Part shown: one piece after another, positions 57,624 to 64,000 of the stretch
Layout: every line of letters begins with the position of its first letter
Position numbering within the stretch: position 1 is the stretch's first letter
From: Myxococcus qinghaiensis
GTDB taxonomy: Bacteria; Myxococcota; Myxococcia; Myxococcales; Myxococcaceae
Direction of reading: 5' to 3'
Assembly: GCF_024198215.1 (NCBI RefSeq)
Contig: NZ_JAKCFA010000006.1
Span: 310,001 to 374,000, forward strand
DNA: 64,000 nt
Notes under the pieces: generated by a model
Told to the model about the DNA's origin: nothing
Database searches by the model: none
The model's input: only the letters and a program-made list of their open reading frames with translations
Program-made: the position numbers and the translations under genes

Positions 57624-57775
57624 ATGAGCGAGCACTTCCTCATCAGTGATTCCAAGGGCGTTCCCGAGTTCTCCTTCAGTGACTCGGGGGCCCCCTGGAG
57701 GTCCCCCCGAGCGCGTGCGTGAGCTGGCTTTCAGCCATCCCGGTATGGAGATCATCAAGGAACAGTCACTTCAAC
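57624..57775 (+). pseudogene. Truncated and frameshifted gene remnant
   Basis: An ATG at 57624 opens a frame reading MSEHFLISDSKGVPEFSFSD and stopping after 32 codons. The next-but-one frame continues in the same sense with RVRELAFSHPGMEIIKEQ. The frames join if one base is removed from the G5/C5 or C6 run at about 57685-57706. The frame-shifted part then runs directly into the 3' end of the opposite-strand DUF2381 gene at 57766. This looks like the 5' end of a gene that first lost its frame and whose remainder was replaced by the incoming DUF2381-kinase block. The family is not recognised. Confidence 0.55.
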
Positions 57776-58686
57776 GAAAGCCCTTCCAGCGTCACCGTGC
57801 GTCCCTTCGCGTCCCACACCTTGAACACATAGCGACCCGACTCCACCTCGGTCGCGGGCTCCACGAAGACCACCAGGGTCTGGTCCACGTCGTCATGCAA
57901 GGGACCGGTCTGCCAGTGCGACAGGACCTTGTGGCTTCGCCCACCGCCATCCGTGAGCGACGCTCCCGTGGCCACCCAACCCACGCCCCCGGCCCGCGCT
58001 TGCAACGTCAGACGAATCGCGCGCCAGCGGGGGGGATGCACCACGAGCTGTGTTTTCAAGACGGACACATCGGGATGAGTCACCGCCTTCGTGTAAGTCA
58101 CACTTCGTATCGAAAGACCATGGGGCTCACCCACCGAGGCCACGAACGCCTCGAGCGCTCCCGACGACCGGCCCTCCAACTGAAGCCTGTCCAACTCGAA
58201 CTGGACCTGAGACAGACGCCCCCTCAGTTCGTCCACTTCCTGCCGGTAGGACTCCACCGAACGGGTACGGCGATAGACCTCCACCTGAGGCTCACCCAGC
58301 GCCGGATCCACCACCAGCACGAACGTCACCCGCTCCGGCGCCGCGCCATCTCGGAAGCGCAATCCCAGGCGCAGCCGTTCACCCTCCCGGAACGCACTCG
58401 ATGGAACGAGGACGAGGTGGTCCTCGGAGAGCCCCAGGCGCTGAAACCGCTCACGCCCCTCCAAGGAGATTTCGTCCGGCAGGATGTGCGCGTCGAAGAA
58501 GAAAGTCGTGGAACGCCCGGGAGCGATACGAATCTCAGAGGCAGGCACACGCATTTCCGCGCCCACTTCGATTCGACGCACGGGGGCCAACTCCCCCCCC
58601 AGGGCCACCATCATTCCCCACGCAAGAACGAGGACCGAAGGCACGGCAGACAAATCACAGCCTTCCCAGATGAGGCGTAGCGACAA
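57766..58686 (-). CDS. DUF2381 secreted protein (myxobacterial paralogous family)
   Basis: This 306-residue protein has a hydrophobic N-terminal segment (about 15-32, SVLVLAWGMMVALGGE) that serves as signal peptide. The rest matches the myxobacterial DUF2381 family: RRIEVGAEMRVPASEIRIAP, FFFDAHILPDEISLEGRERF, FVLVVDPALGEPQVEVYRR, a helix with EVDELRGRLSQVQFELDRLQ (about 150-180), and a C-terminal beta domain with VFVEPATEVESGRYVFKVWD. Members are regularly encoded next to Ser/Thr kinases, as here. The first 32 bases overlap the kinase 3' end, so the two genes are translated in tandem. Start ATG at 58684-58686; a GTG 14 codons in is possible. Function unknown. Confidence 0.85.
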   Translation of the reverse strand: MSLRLIWEGCDLSAVPSVLVLAWGMMVALGGELAPVRRIEVGAEMRVPASEIRIAPGRSTTFFFDAHILPDEISLEGRERFQRLGLSEDHLVLVPSSAFREGERLRLGLRFRDGAAPERVTFVLVVDPALGEPQVEVYRRTRSVESYRQEVDELRGRLSQVQFELDRLQLEGRSSGALEAFVASVGEPHGLSIRSVTYTKAVTHPDVSVLKTQLVVHPPRWRAIRLTLQARAGGVGWVATGASLTDGGGRSHKVLSHWQTGPLHDDVDQTLVVFVEPATEVESGRYVFKVWDAKGRTVTLEGLSLK

Positions 58687-60676
58687 CCTCTAGGGCTGCA
58701 TCAATCTTCTTTCCTTCAGGGCGCTCAACGTAGGTCATTCCCAACGCATCTTTGGCATTCTCGGTGATCGTAAAGCACAGGGGGATGCGCTTACCATCGG
58801 GGAGTTCGGCCTCGGTGAACCAACCGAAGAAGCGCTCTGTCCCAGGAAGACTGGTGCCGTGGAAGCGGGTGTTTCGGGGAAAGATCACAACGCCGTCATA
58901 GTTTTCGATGTTCTGGCCGGCGTAACCAGTCAAGGGCCCTTCCGGCGGAACCAACTGCTCTTTTTGCTCCGTGGTGAAAAGGTGTCCGGGGACGAGCCAG
59001 ATTCTCGAGCCGGTCACCACTTTAGATAACCGAATACCCAGCTTCGTCATGGCCTCGATGGCCTCCTGCGGACACTCCTTCTCCGGAGGCGTCGTCCGGA
59101 CTTGAGGCGTCCCTCCCGCACAAGCCCCCGCGAGGCATGCGACCGCCACTGTCTTTCCCAGGGTGCTGCTCACGGATGACCGCTTCTTCGCGGCGACGGC
59201 CACCTCGCCAGGAGCCTCCACGGTGCGCTCGGCCGGCAAGACAGGCGCCTGCGGCGGGACCTCGGGGGCCACCTCGACAACGCGAGGCATCGACGGAGAA
59301 GCGTCTGTATCAGGGGTGTGAGGGGAACGACTCGTCACGACGGGACTTCCTTTCTCAGCAGGAGGTGTGAGGGGGACGACCGCCTGCATGGAACTCGGGG
59401 GCGGCTCACGGCGGGCCAGGCCCAACGCCGCGAAGCAGACGACGAGGAGCGCGACGACTCCGACTCCGAGCGGCCAGCCTCGCGACCTTCGCATCGGGGC
59501 CCGCTGCTCGGACGGCGGTGGCTCGACGGGCGGGACACTCCCAGACGCCGCGGCCAGCGAGTCCTCGGCGCGAGGGGAGACCAGGACCGCTTCCGCGACG
59601 GACTCACGAGGCGGCGGTGGCTCCTCCAACCCTGACGAAGCCGAGAGTTCCTCGGAGTGAGCGGCCCGCACGAGCTCCGGCACCATGCGCACCCGAGGCG
59701 TGTCCGCATCCACATCCCGCGGAGACTCGGGGTCCGGAGGTCGGTCGAGCGACACCTTCCACGCCGGCTGCCGCTTCTCCTTCGCGACCTCCCAGAGCGC
59801 CTGCAACAGCGACTCGGTGCCCGCGTAGCGGTCTTCAGGGCGCTTGGCCAACAGTCGCAGCGCGATGTCTCCCAGCGCGGGGGGCACCTTGGGATTGACG
59901 ACGTGCGGAGCGCGGGGCGTCACCGTCTCGATGGCCGGCAGCAGCCGGTCATACGGGAGCCTCGGGTCGAACGCATAGCCATCCGTCAGCGACTCATACA
60001 GGAGCGCGCCCAGCGCATAGAGGTCACCCGGAATGCCCGCGTCGAACCGCGCGCCCTGCTCCCATTGGCCCTCGCGCAGGAAGGCCACGCACTCGGGCGG
60101 CAGGAGGTGCGGCGAGGCCGGCGCCACGCCCACCGTCAGCGTCGTCGCGCCCGGCATCCGCACCGTGCCCAGGTCGATGAGGAACGGGCGCTCGTCCTCG
60201 CGACGGATGAGCAGGTTGTCACCCTTCACGTCGCGGTGATGCAGCCCGCGCCGGTGCAGGTCCGACACCGCGCGCACCACCTCCGTGAACACGGACAAGA
60301 GGTGCGCCGCCGACGGCTTCACCCGCCAACGCCACTCGTGGAAGGTCTCTCCGTCGATGTAGTCGGTGACGAAGAACAGGTACCCCTCGGGGGGCTCCGG
60401 CCAGCGGTCCACCGCGTGGACGCGGGGCAGGTTCGGGTGGGGCGCGCAGGCCAGCAGCGTGGCCACCTCGTGCGACAGCCGACCGTTGACGTCCTCCTCC
60501 TCGGACACCTGGGGCCCGGCGGGACGCAGCGCCATCTTCATCGTGTAGAAGCGCCCTCCCCGCTCGACCTTGAACACGCGGCCGAAGCCTCCCGCGCCCA
60601 GCGAGGCCACCACATTCCAGGGCCCCACCGCGCTTCCTGGCGCGAGCTGGTCAGGATGGAATGGCGCGGACCTCAC
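58655..60676 (-). CDS. Eukaryote-like Ser/Thr protein kinase with lipoprotein-like C-terminal domain
   Basis: This is a 673-residue membrane kinase. The kinase domain (about 15-290) has the Gly loop GAGGFGRV at 27-34, Lys47, the catalytic loop HRDVKGDN at 147-154 and DLG (not DFG) at about 168-170. A Pro/Ser linker leads to one transmembrane helix at about 400-420 (GWPLGVGVVALLVVCFAALG). Beyond a further linker, VACLAGACAGG at about 515-525 looks like an internal lipobox, then a roughly 145-residue domain (LPGTERFFGWFTEAELPDGK, RIPLCFTITENAKDALGMTY). The GTG at 60674-60676 has GGGAGGAG eight bases upstream and opens RSAPFHPDQLAPG, the usual myxobacterial kinase start; a frame reaching 60754 is Arg-rich. 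DUF2381 follows, overlapping. Confidence 0.9.
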   Translation of the reverse strand: MRSAPFHPDQLAPGSAVGPWNVVASLGAGGFGRVFKVERGGRFYTMKMALRPAGPQVSEEEDVNGRLSHEVATLLACAPHPNLPRVHAVDRWPEPPEGYLFFVTDYIDGETFHEWRWRVKPSAAHLLSVFTEVVRAVSDLHRRGLHHRDVKGDNLLIRREDERPFLIDLGTVRMPGATTLTVGVAPASPHLLPPECVAFLREGQWEQGARFDAGIPGDLYALGALLYESLTDGYAFDPRLPYDRLLPAIETVTPRAPHVVNPKVPPALGDIALRLLAKRPEDRYAGTESLLQALWEVAKEKRQPAWKVSLDRPPDPESPRDVDADTPRVRMVPELVRAAHSEELSASSGLEEPPPPRESVAEAVLVSPRAEDSLAAASGSVPPVEPPPSEQRAPMRRSRGWPLGVGVVALLVVCFAALGLARREPPPSSMQAVVPLTPPAEKGSPVVTSRSPHTPDTDASPSMPRVVEVAPEVPPQAPVLPAERTVEAPGEVAVAAKKRSSVSSTLGKTVAVACLAGACAGGTPQVRTTPPEKECPQEAIEAMTKLGIRLSKVVTGSRIWLVPGHLFTTEQKEQLVPPEGPLTGYAGQNIENYDGVVIFPRNTRFHGTSLPGTERFFGWFTEAELPDGKRIPLCFTITENAKDALGMTYVERPEGKKIDAALEVVATPHLGRL

Positions 60677-60876
60677 GGTGACGACTCCTCCCGCGAAGGT
60701 CCGCTTTCCTTGAAGCTCCCCACTCCGTCCACGCCGGAGCGCAGGGACGCCCACGCCTCAGCGCGCGCGGCGCCCTGTGGAACAGGGGTCTCGGTGACCA
60801 CCCAGGGAACGGGGTTGAGCAAGGGTAACCTCCAGGGTTGACCCTAGCCTTTCTTCATGAGCTGTCACGAATTAAA

Positions 60877-60893
60877 CCCACCCGGCAGGTGGG
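60877..60893 (-). terminator. Terminator of the YcaO-TfuA operon
   Basis: On the minus strand CCCACC and GGTGGG form a 6-bp stem with a 5-base loop, followed by TTTAATTCG. It lies 58 bases after the TfuA stop codon, before the kinase promoter region (60677-60876). Confidence 0.55.
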
Positions 60894-60950
60894 CATGCCC
60901 TGGCTGGAAGGACCCAACTCGCTCCGTTGGCTCTCCGGCGTCCTCCCCGC

Positions 60951-62129
60951 TCAGTCCGCGTCGTGCTCGAGCACGTCCACCTCGTCGCTCTCGGCCACCG
61001 CGAGCGCGGCCTCCGCCCAGCGCCCGCGCAGTCGGGACTCGGAGGCCAGCGCCTCCTCCCAGGAGGGGCCATCCGGGAGCAGCCGCGTCGACTGCGTCAG
61101 CACGAGCCGCTCCAGCGCCAGCTCCTCACACAGCGCGCGCAGCCCCTCGGCATCCAGTCCATTCGCGACCAGCCACGCGTCGCGCCTGCGCACGGGCACC
61201 GCGCGCTCGCGCCACCACGCGGCCTGCGCCTCCTCCACCTCGCCCGCCGTGGGAGACAGCCCCATCGTCCGGGCCCACCCCGCCAGCAACGCCCGCCGCA
61301 GCCCCGCCTCCGCCAGTGCCCGCGCATCGGGGGCCTGGCTCAGCACCTCCAGCACCTGCCCCGAGGGCACGACGGCGCCAGGGAGCCGGGTCACGTCCTC
61401 CACCAGCCGTCGTCGCCGCACCAGGGACGAGGGAGACCGCCGAACCCCAGGCACCGAGGGCGCTCGCGAGGCCACCCACTCCGCGGCGGCCTGGATGCAG
61501 GCCCGCGCGTCCCGCCGCTTCAAGTCCTCCATGCCCTGGGGGAACCAGCGCTCCCAGGCCTCCCGAGTGGCCTCCGACCACCCTTCCCTCGCGCGCTCCA
61601 TCAACCGGGGCCACGTGCGCTCCTGGTAGAAGAGCGCGCTCGCCGCGTCCACCAGTCCCCGGGCCAGCCGCGCATTCAACACGCCCGCCTCCCGCGCCCG
61701 CTCCGCGACATGCCGGACGTTGACGAGCGGCACCGTGAGCGGCCGCCAGCCGTGCTCCGCATCCGCGTGCAGCAGCGCCACCTCCGCGTCGTCCGAGATG
61801 ACGCCGTCGCGATACCACTCGAAGATGCGCCCGACACCCACCATGCCATGGGGCCCGAGCTCCACCGCGCGCAGCGCTCCCATGCTGGAGCCGCCAAAGA
61901 CGGCCACGCCCGCCTCCAGCGCGGCCAGCAGCTCGTGGTGCCACACGGATGGCTGCGCCTCGAAGACGCCATCCACCAGCGCAATCGCACGCGGCCGGGC
62001 GCCGAGCGCGCGCCACACGTCCCCTTGTCGGGCCGGAGGCAGCACCACGCAGGGGGCCAGCTTCCGAGCCTCCTCCGCGGGCAGCGACGGCCCCAGGAAG
62101 ACCACCAGTTCCTCCGCGCGCCGCTTCAT
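60951..62129 (-). CDS. TfuA-like protein, partner of YcaO
   Basis: This is a 392-residue protein. The TfuA core occupies about 1-235: VVFLGPSLPAEEARKLAPCV, then PPARQGDVWRAL, AIALVDGVFEAQPSVWHHEL, VAVFGGSSMGALRAVELGPH and GMVGVGRIFEWYRDGVISDD, with the DG and SSMGALRA motifs that define the family. TfuA works with YcaO enzymes in trifolitoxin and thioamide biosynthesis, where it is thought to help deliver sulfur or release a ThiS-like carrier. About 235-392 is a helical extension not typical of TfuA (about 220-260 residues). The ATG at 62127-62129 overlaps the YcaO stop (62126), so the two are translationally coupled. Confidence 0.88.
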   Translation of the reverse strand: MKRRAEELVVFLGPSLPAEEARKLAPCVVLPPARQGDVWRALGARPRAIALVDGVFEAQPSVWHHELLAALEAGVAVFGGSSMGALRAVELGPHGMVGVGRIFEWYRDGVISDDAEVALLHADAEHGWRPLTVPLVNVRHVAERAREAGVLNARLARGLVDAASALFYQERTWPRLMERAREGWSEATREAWERWFPQGMEDLKRRDARACIQAAAEWVASRAPSVPGVRRSPSSLVRRRRLVEDVTRLPGAVVPSGQVLEVLSQAPDARALAEAGLRRALLAGWARTMGLSPTAGEVEEAQAAWWRERAVPVRRRDAWLVANGLDAEGLRALCEELALERLVLTQSTRLLPDGPSWEEALASESRLRGRWAEAALAVAESDEVDVLEHDAD

Positions 62130-63277
62130 AGGAGCTCCGAGATGAGCATGCCCGGCACCACCACCCGTCGCACGTGCAAGCCGGGCACGGGCGCGTCCAG
62201 CTCCACCGAGGCCACGCGCGCAAACCCCGCGCGCTTCAACCGCGTCAGCACCCGTCGCACGGCGGCCTCCGTGGGCCCCCGCGCCACCGCGCCCAGGTCC
62301 GGCAGCTCCCCGGCCCGGCGCCTCGCGCGCACGCCCGCGCACGCCTCCGCGAAGTCCCGAGCCGCCTGCCGGTCCACCGACGCCACGTCCTCGCGCGCGC
62401 CGTGGATGTCCGTCAGCCGCGACTGCGCGGCCTCCAGCAACGCCTTCAAGAGCGCGGTGTCACGCTCCAGCGCGCAGGCATAACCGGCCGTGAGCGGCAC
62501 GGGCCCTTCCTCCAGGTCCACCAGCACCGCCGCGCCCACGGGCAGGCCCACCGCGCCCGGCGTGCGCGCGGACGGTGTGGCATCGAACAGGTACACCGCG
62601 AAGCCACGCTCCCGCAGCTGCTCGGCCAGCGCCGCCGTCCGAGGCACCGCCTTCGCCAGCTCCGCCGTCCGCAAGAGCCGCCCCCGCACGGCCTCCTCCG
62701 TCCACCCCTCCGGAAACACCCGGGCGAGCTGATCTCTTTCAACGGCCTCCAGCAGCGCATGCAGGAGCGCCTTCGCCGCCTCCGGATGCGCGCCCGAGCC
62801 GTTGCTCGTCCACGCCGCCGCCACCGGCCCCAGCGACGGACCTCCCGGCGGCGTCACGTGGACTCCTTGCGCGGCGACCCAGACCGCCTCGCCCGAGCCC
62901 AGCTCTGTCGCCTCGCGCCACGCACACCGCACCCCGTCTCCCCACAGCCGGGGCTCCACGAGCGCGCCGGCGGAGCCCAGCGAGTCCGCGCCCCACAGCG
63001 TCCCCAGCCGTCCCTCCAGCTCCGCGCGAGCCCCCCATGCAAGCCTCCCCGGCACCACCGTCTCCGCCGCCCAGAGCTCCGCGGTCTCGAACAGCGCGCC
63101 CCACGCGGCCTCCTCCGGAGTGAGGCCCTTGCCGTTGCATACCTGGAGCACGTGCCCGCCCGGGCGCACCGCGCAGGCCACTTCCACACCCGTGCGGTCC
63201 AGCCCGGTGACGCGCGCCACCCGCGTCACCCCCATGGCCCGGGCCAGCCGGGACGACGTCATTCGTTCGAAGGACAC
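62126..63277 (-). CDS. YcaO-domain cyclodehydratase or thioamide synthetase
   Basis: This 383-residue protein is a full-length YcaO domain. The ATP-binding features are visible: GKGLTPEEAAWGALFETAEL (Lys-Gly and the first Glu), TSNGSGAHPEAAKALLHALL then EAVERDQLARVF (the second box with the ExxERD metal-binding Glu residues), and ACALERDTALLKALLEAAQS followed by RLTDIHGAREDV (the third box with the Arg and Glu). YcaO enzymes phosphorylate an amide backbone oxygen to make azolines, or with TfuA to make thioamides. No E1-like partner or leader-binding domain is adjacent, and no precursor gene was found within the operon. The start is the GTG at 63275-63277; the Met five codons in is an alternative. 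Confidence 0.93.
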   Translation of the reverse strand: MSFERMTSSRLARAMGVTRVARVTGLDRTGVEVACAVRPGGHVLQVCNGKGLTPEEAAWGALFETAELWAAETVVPGRLAWGARAELEGRLGTLWGADSLGSAGALVEPRLWGDGVRCAWREATELGSGEAVWVAAQGVHVTPPGGPSLGPVAAAWTSNGSGAHPEAAKALLHALLEAVERDQLARVFPEGWTEEAVRGRLLRTAELAKAVPRTAALAEQLRERGFAVYLFDATPSARTPGAVGLPVGAAVLVDLEEGPVPLTAGYACALERDTALLKALLEAAQSRLTDIHGAREDVASVDRQAARDFAEACAGVRARRRAGELPDLGAVARGPTEAAVRRVLTRLKRAGFARVASVELDAPVPGLHVRRVVVPGMLISELL

Positions 63278-63516
63278 CCCCGGCGGATAGCACCTCGGCA
63301 GGGCAAGGTCAGCAGCGACGCGTGAAGCCCTTGCCCTTGTTGCGGTGCTCGACCCACGCGGCGCCCCATCTCCCCGCCTTAATCGGACTTAATTCCGCTT
63401 AATCCCTGGCAGGCGAAGACGTCTGGGATAAGGCCCCCACTCGCCGGACGTGCCGGGCCTGGTCAAGGCAGACACCGGTGGCCGGCGAGCAGACACACAA
63501 CCGATGGAGTCGAACC
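63278..63516. promoter_or_regulatory. Divergent control region with three phased TTAAT boxes
   Basis: CTTAATCGGA, CTTAATTCCG and CTTAATCCCT follow each other directly, placing TTAAT at 63379, 63389 and 63399. The exact 10-base spacing puts all three on one face of the helix, as in sites for oligomeric activators. They lie about 100 bases from the YcaO start and 115 bases from the start of the rightward lipoprotein gene. Confidence 0.55.
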
Positions 63517-63870
63517 ATGTCGAAGCACTTCGTGCGTTCGTTGTTCCTGGGGGCGGTAGTGGCTTGCGTGAGCGCTTGCGGCGGCGCGGCGACCGAGACG
63601 CCGGAAGCCGAAGTCGTCGTGGGTGACGTGGAGCAACGGGCCTGTGCGGTGGGCACGTTCACGAACAATTGTCGTGACTGGGGCTCTGGCGGCTACTCGG
63701 ATCCTGCCTGCACCGGAGGCACGTTCCGCTGGAAGTACTGGGCCTGCAAGCAGTACCAGGCGGGCACCCAGAAGTACCGCCAGGAGTGCGGCTCCGAGCA
63801 GTACGTCTGCGGGAGCAGCGCGACGGTCCGCCCGTCCTCGAGCGTTTCCGCGTGCGTCCAGAACTGCTAG
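63517..63870 (+). CDS. Small Cys-rich secreted lipoprotein
   Basis: This 117-residue protein begins with a lipoprotein signal (FVRSLFLGAVVACVSACGGA, lipidated Cys at about 21). A short acidic stretch (TETPEAEVVVGDVEQ) may be a propeptide-like region. The last 70 residues contain eight Cys, in segments such as RACAVGTFTNNCRDWGSGGY, RWKYWACKQYQAGTQKYRQE and VSACVQNC. The even number suggests four disulfides in a compact fold. It is divergent from the YcaO gene and has its own terminator at 63884-63914. It could be a secreted effector or toxin-like protein, or conceivably a modification substrate; I recognise no family. Confidence 0.75.
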   Translation: MSKHFVRSLFLGAVVACVSACGGAATETPEAEVVVGDVEQRACAVGTFTNNCRDWGSGGYSDPACTGGTFRWKYWACKQYQAGTQKYRQECGSEQYVCGSSATVRPSSSVSACVQNC

Positions 63871-63883
63871 CCGTCTGACTCAC

Positions 63884-63914
63884 CGCCAGGCGAAGGCGGC
63901 CCATTCGCCTGGCG
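63884..63914 (+). terminator. Terminator after the Cys-rich lipoprotein gene
   Basis: CGCCAGGCGAA (63884-63894) and TTCGCCTGGCG (63904-63914) form a perfect 11-bp stem with a 9-base loop, 14 bases after the stop. The remaining 86 bases to the window end hold no gene I can support. Confidence 0.75.
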
Positions 63915-64000
63915 TGGGAGCTGAAGGCCATGAGCGCCGCCAGCCCATGCCCACTCCGCTTCGCCTGTCACGCTTCACGGAATGCGCTATCATGCCGGCG

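Noticed and set aside
57483..57758. 91-codon minus-strand frame overlapping the methyltransferase start
   Set aside because: Antisense to the gene remnant at 57624, basic composition, no ribosome site.
1..64000. Prophage, integrative element, tRNA or rRNA genes
   Set aside because: No integrase, transposase, capsid or tail gene, no tRNA cloverleaf and no rRNA-like sequence was recognised.

Overview
The window is high-GC DNA (roughly 70 percent by eye) from a myxobacterium, most likely Myxococcus, Corallococcus or a close relative. Four things support this: a type III secretion cluster without any flagellar genes, a DUF2381 gene beside a eukaryote-like Ser/Thr kinase, many secreted lipoproteins of the kind common in Myxococcaceae, and a mitochondrial-type EF-G. 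No tRNA, rRNA, CRISPR array, complete insertion sequence, phage or plasmid module was seen. It reads as ordinary chromosome.

Layout. 1-7210 (minus strand) is part of a type III secretion operon. In transcription order it encodes two small unknown proteins, a TPR chaperone-like protein, a further small protein, a FliA-like sigma factor, inner rod SctI, ring lipoprotein SctJ, a repeat-tailed protein in the SctK position and stator SctL. The first codons of the next gene, probably the ATPase SctN, run off the left edge. 7486-8112 is a lone secreted protein. 8324-15399 is a tightly coupled six-gene operon: GbsR/MarR regulator, ABC ATPase, two FtsX/LolE-type permeases, a LolA-like periplasmic carrier and an outer-membrane barrel. 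It looks like a dedicated envelope export path controlled through a perfect palindrome at 8216-8235.

15560-25420 holds envelope and surface proteins: a Gly/Thr/Asn repeat protein, an LVIVD-repeat lipoprotein, a very large protease-propeller-barrel fusion, a small membrane protein and a CotH-like lipoprotein. 25466-34374 has a zinc-finger-like unknown gene and the classic pbpC/alpha-2-macroglobulin pair. 34637-43597 is mixed housekeeping: TrmJ, DUF1028, DUF2911, an alpha/beta hydrolase, a pseudouridine synthase, a beta-helix lipoprotein and a pyridine nucleotide transhydrogenase. 44229-48361 encodes EF-G and an Uup-type ABC-F protein. 48402-57486 has a MacB-type permease, a barrel protein, an OPT transporter, SlyD, a dicarboxylate symporter, a 2OG-Fe(II) oxygenase and an orphan DNA methyltransferase.

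57624-64000 is the most accessory-looking part. It holds a frameshifted gene remnant, DUF2381 overlapping a Ser/Thr kinase, and a YcaO-TfuA pair that predicts peptide or protein backbone modification (thioamide or azoline type). A Cys-rich lipoprotein gene diverges from the pair across a control region with three helically phased TTAAT boxes.

The strongest candidates for new biology are the YcaO-TfuA locus with no obvious substrate, the type III operon whose gene order mirrors Yersinia yscE-F-G-(H)-I-J-K-L with very divergent E/F/H proteins, the six-gene Lol-like export operon, and the protease-propeller-barrel fusion. All functions are read from sequence and family knowledge; no database search was run.
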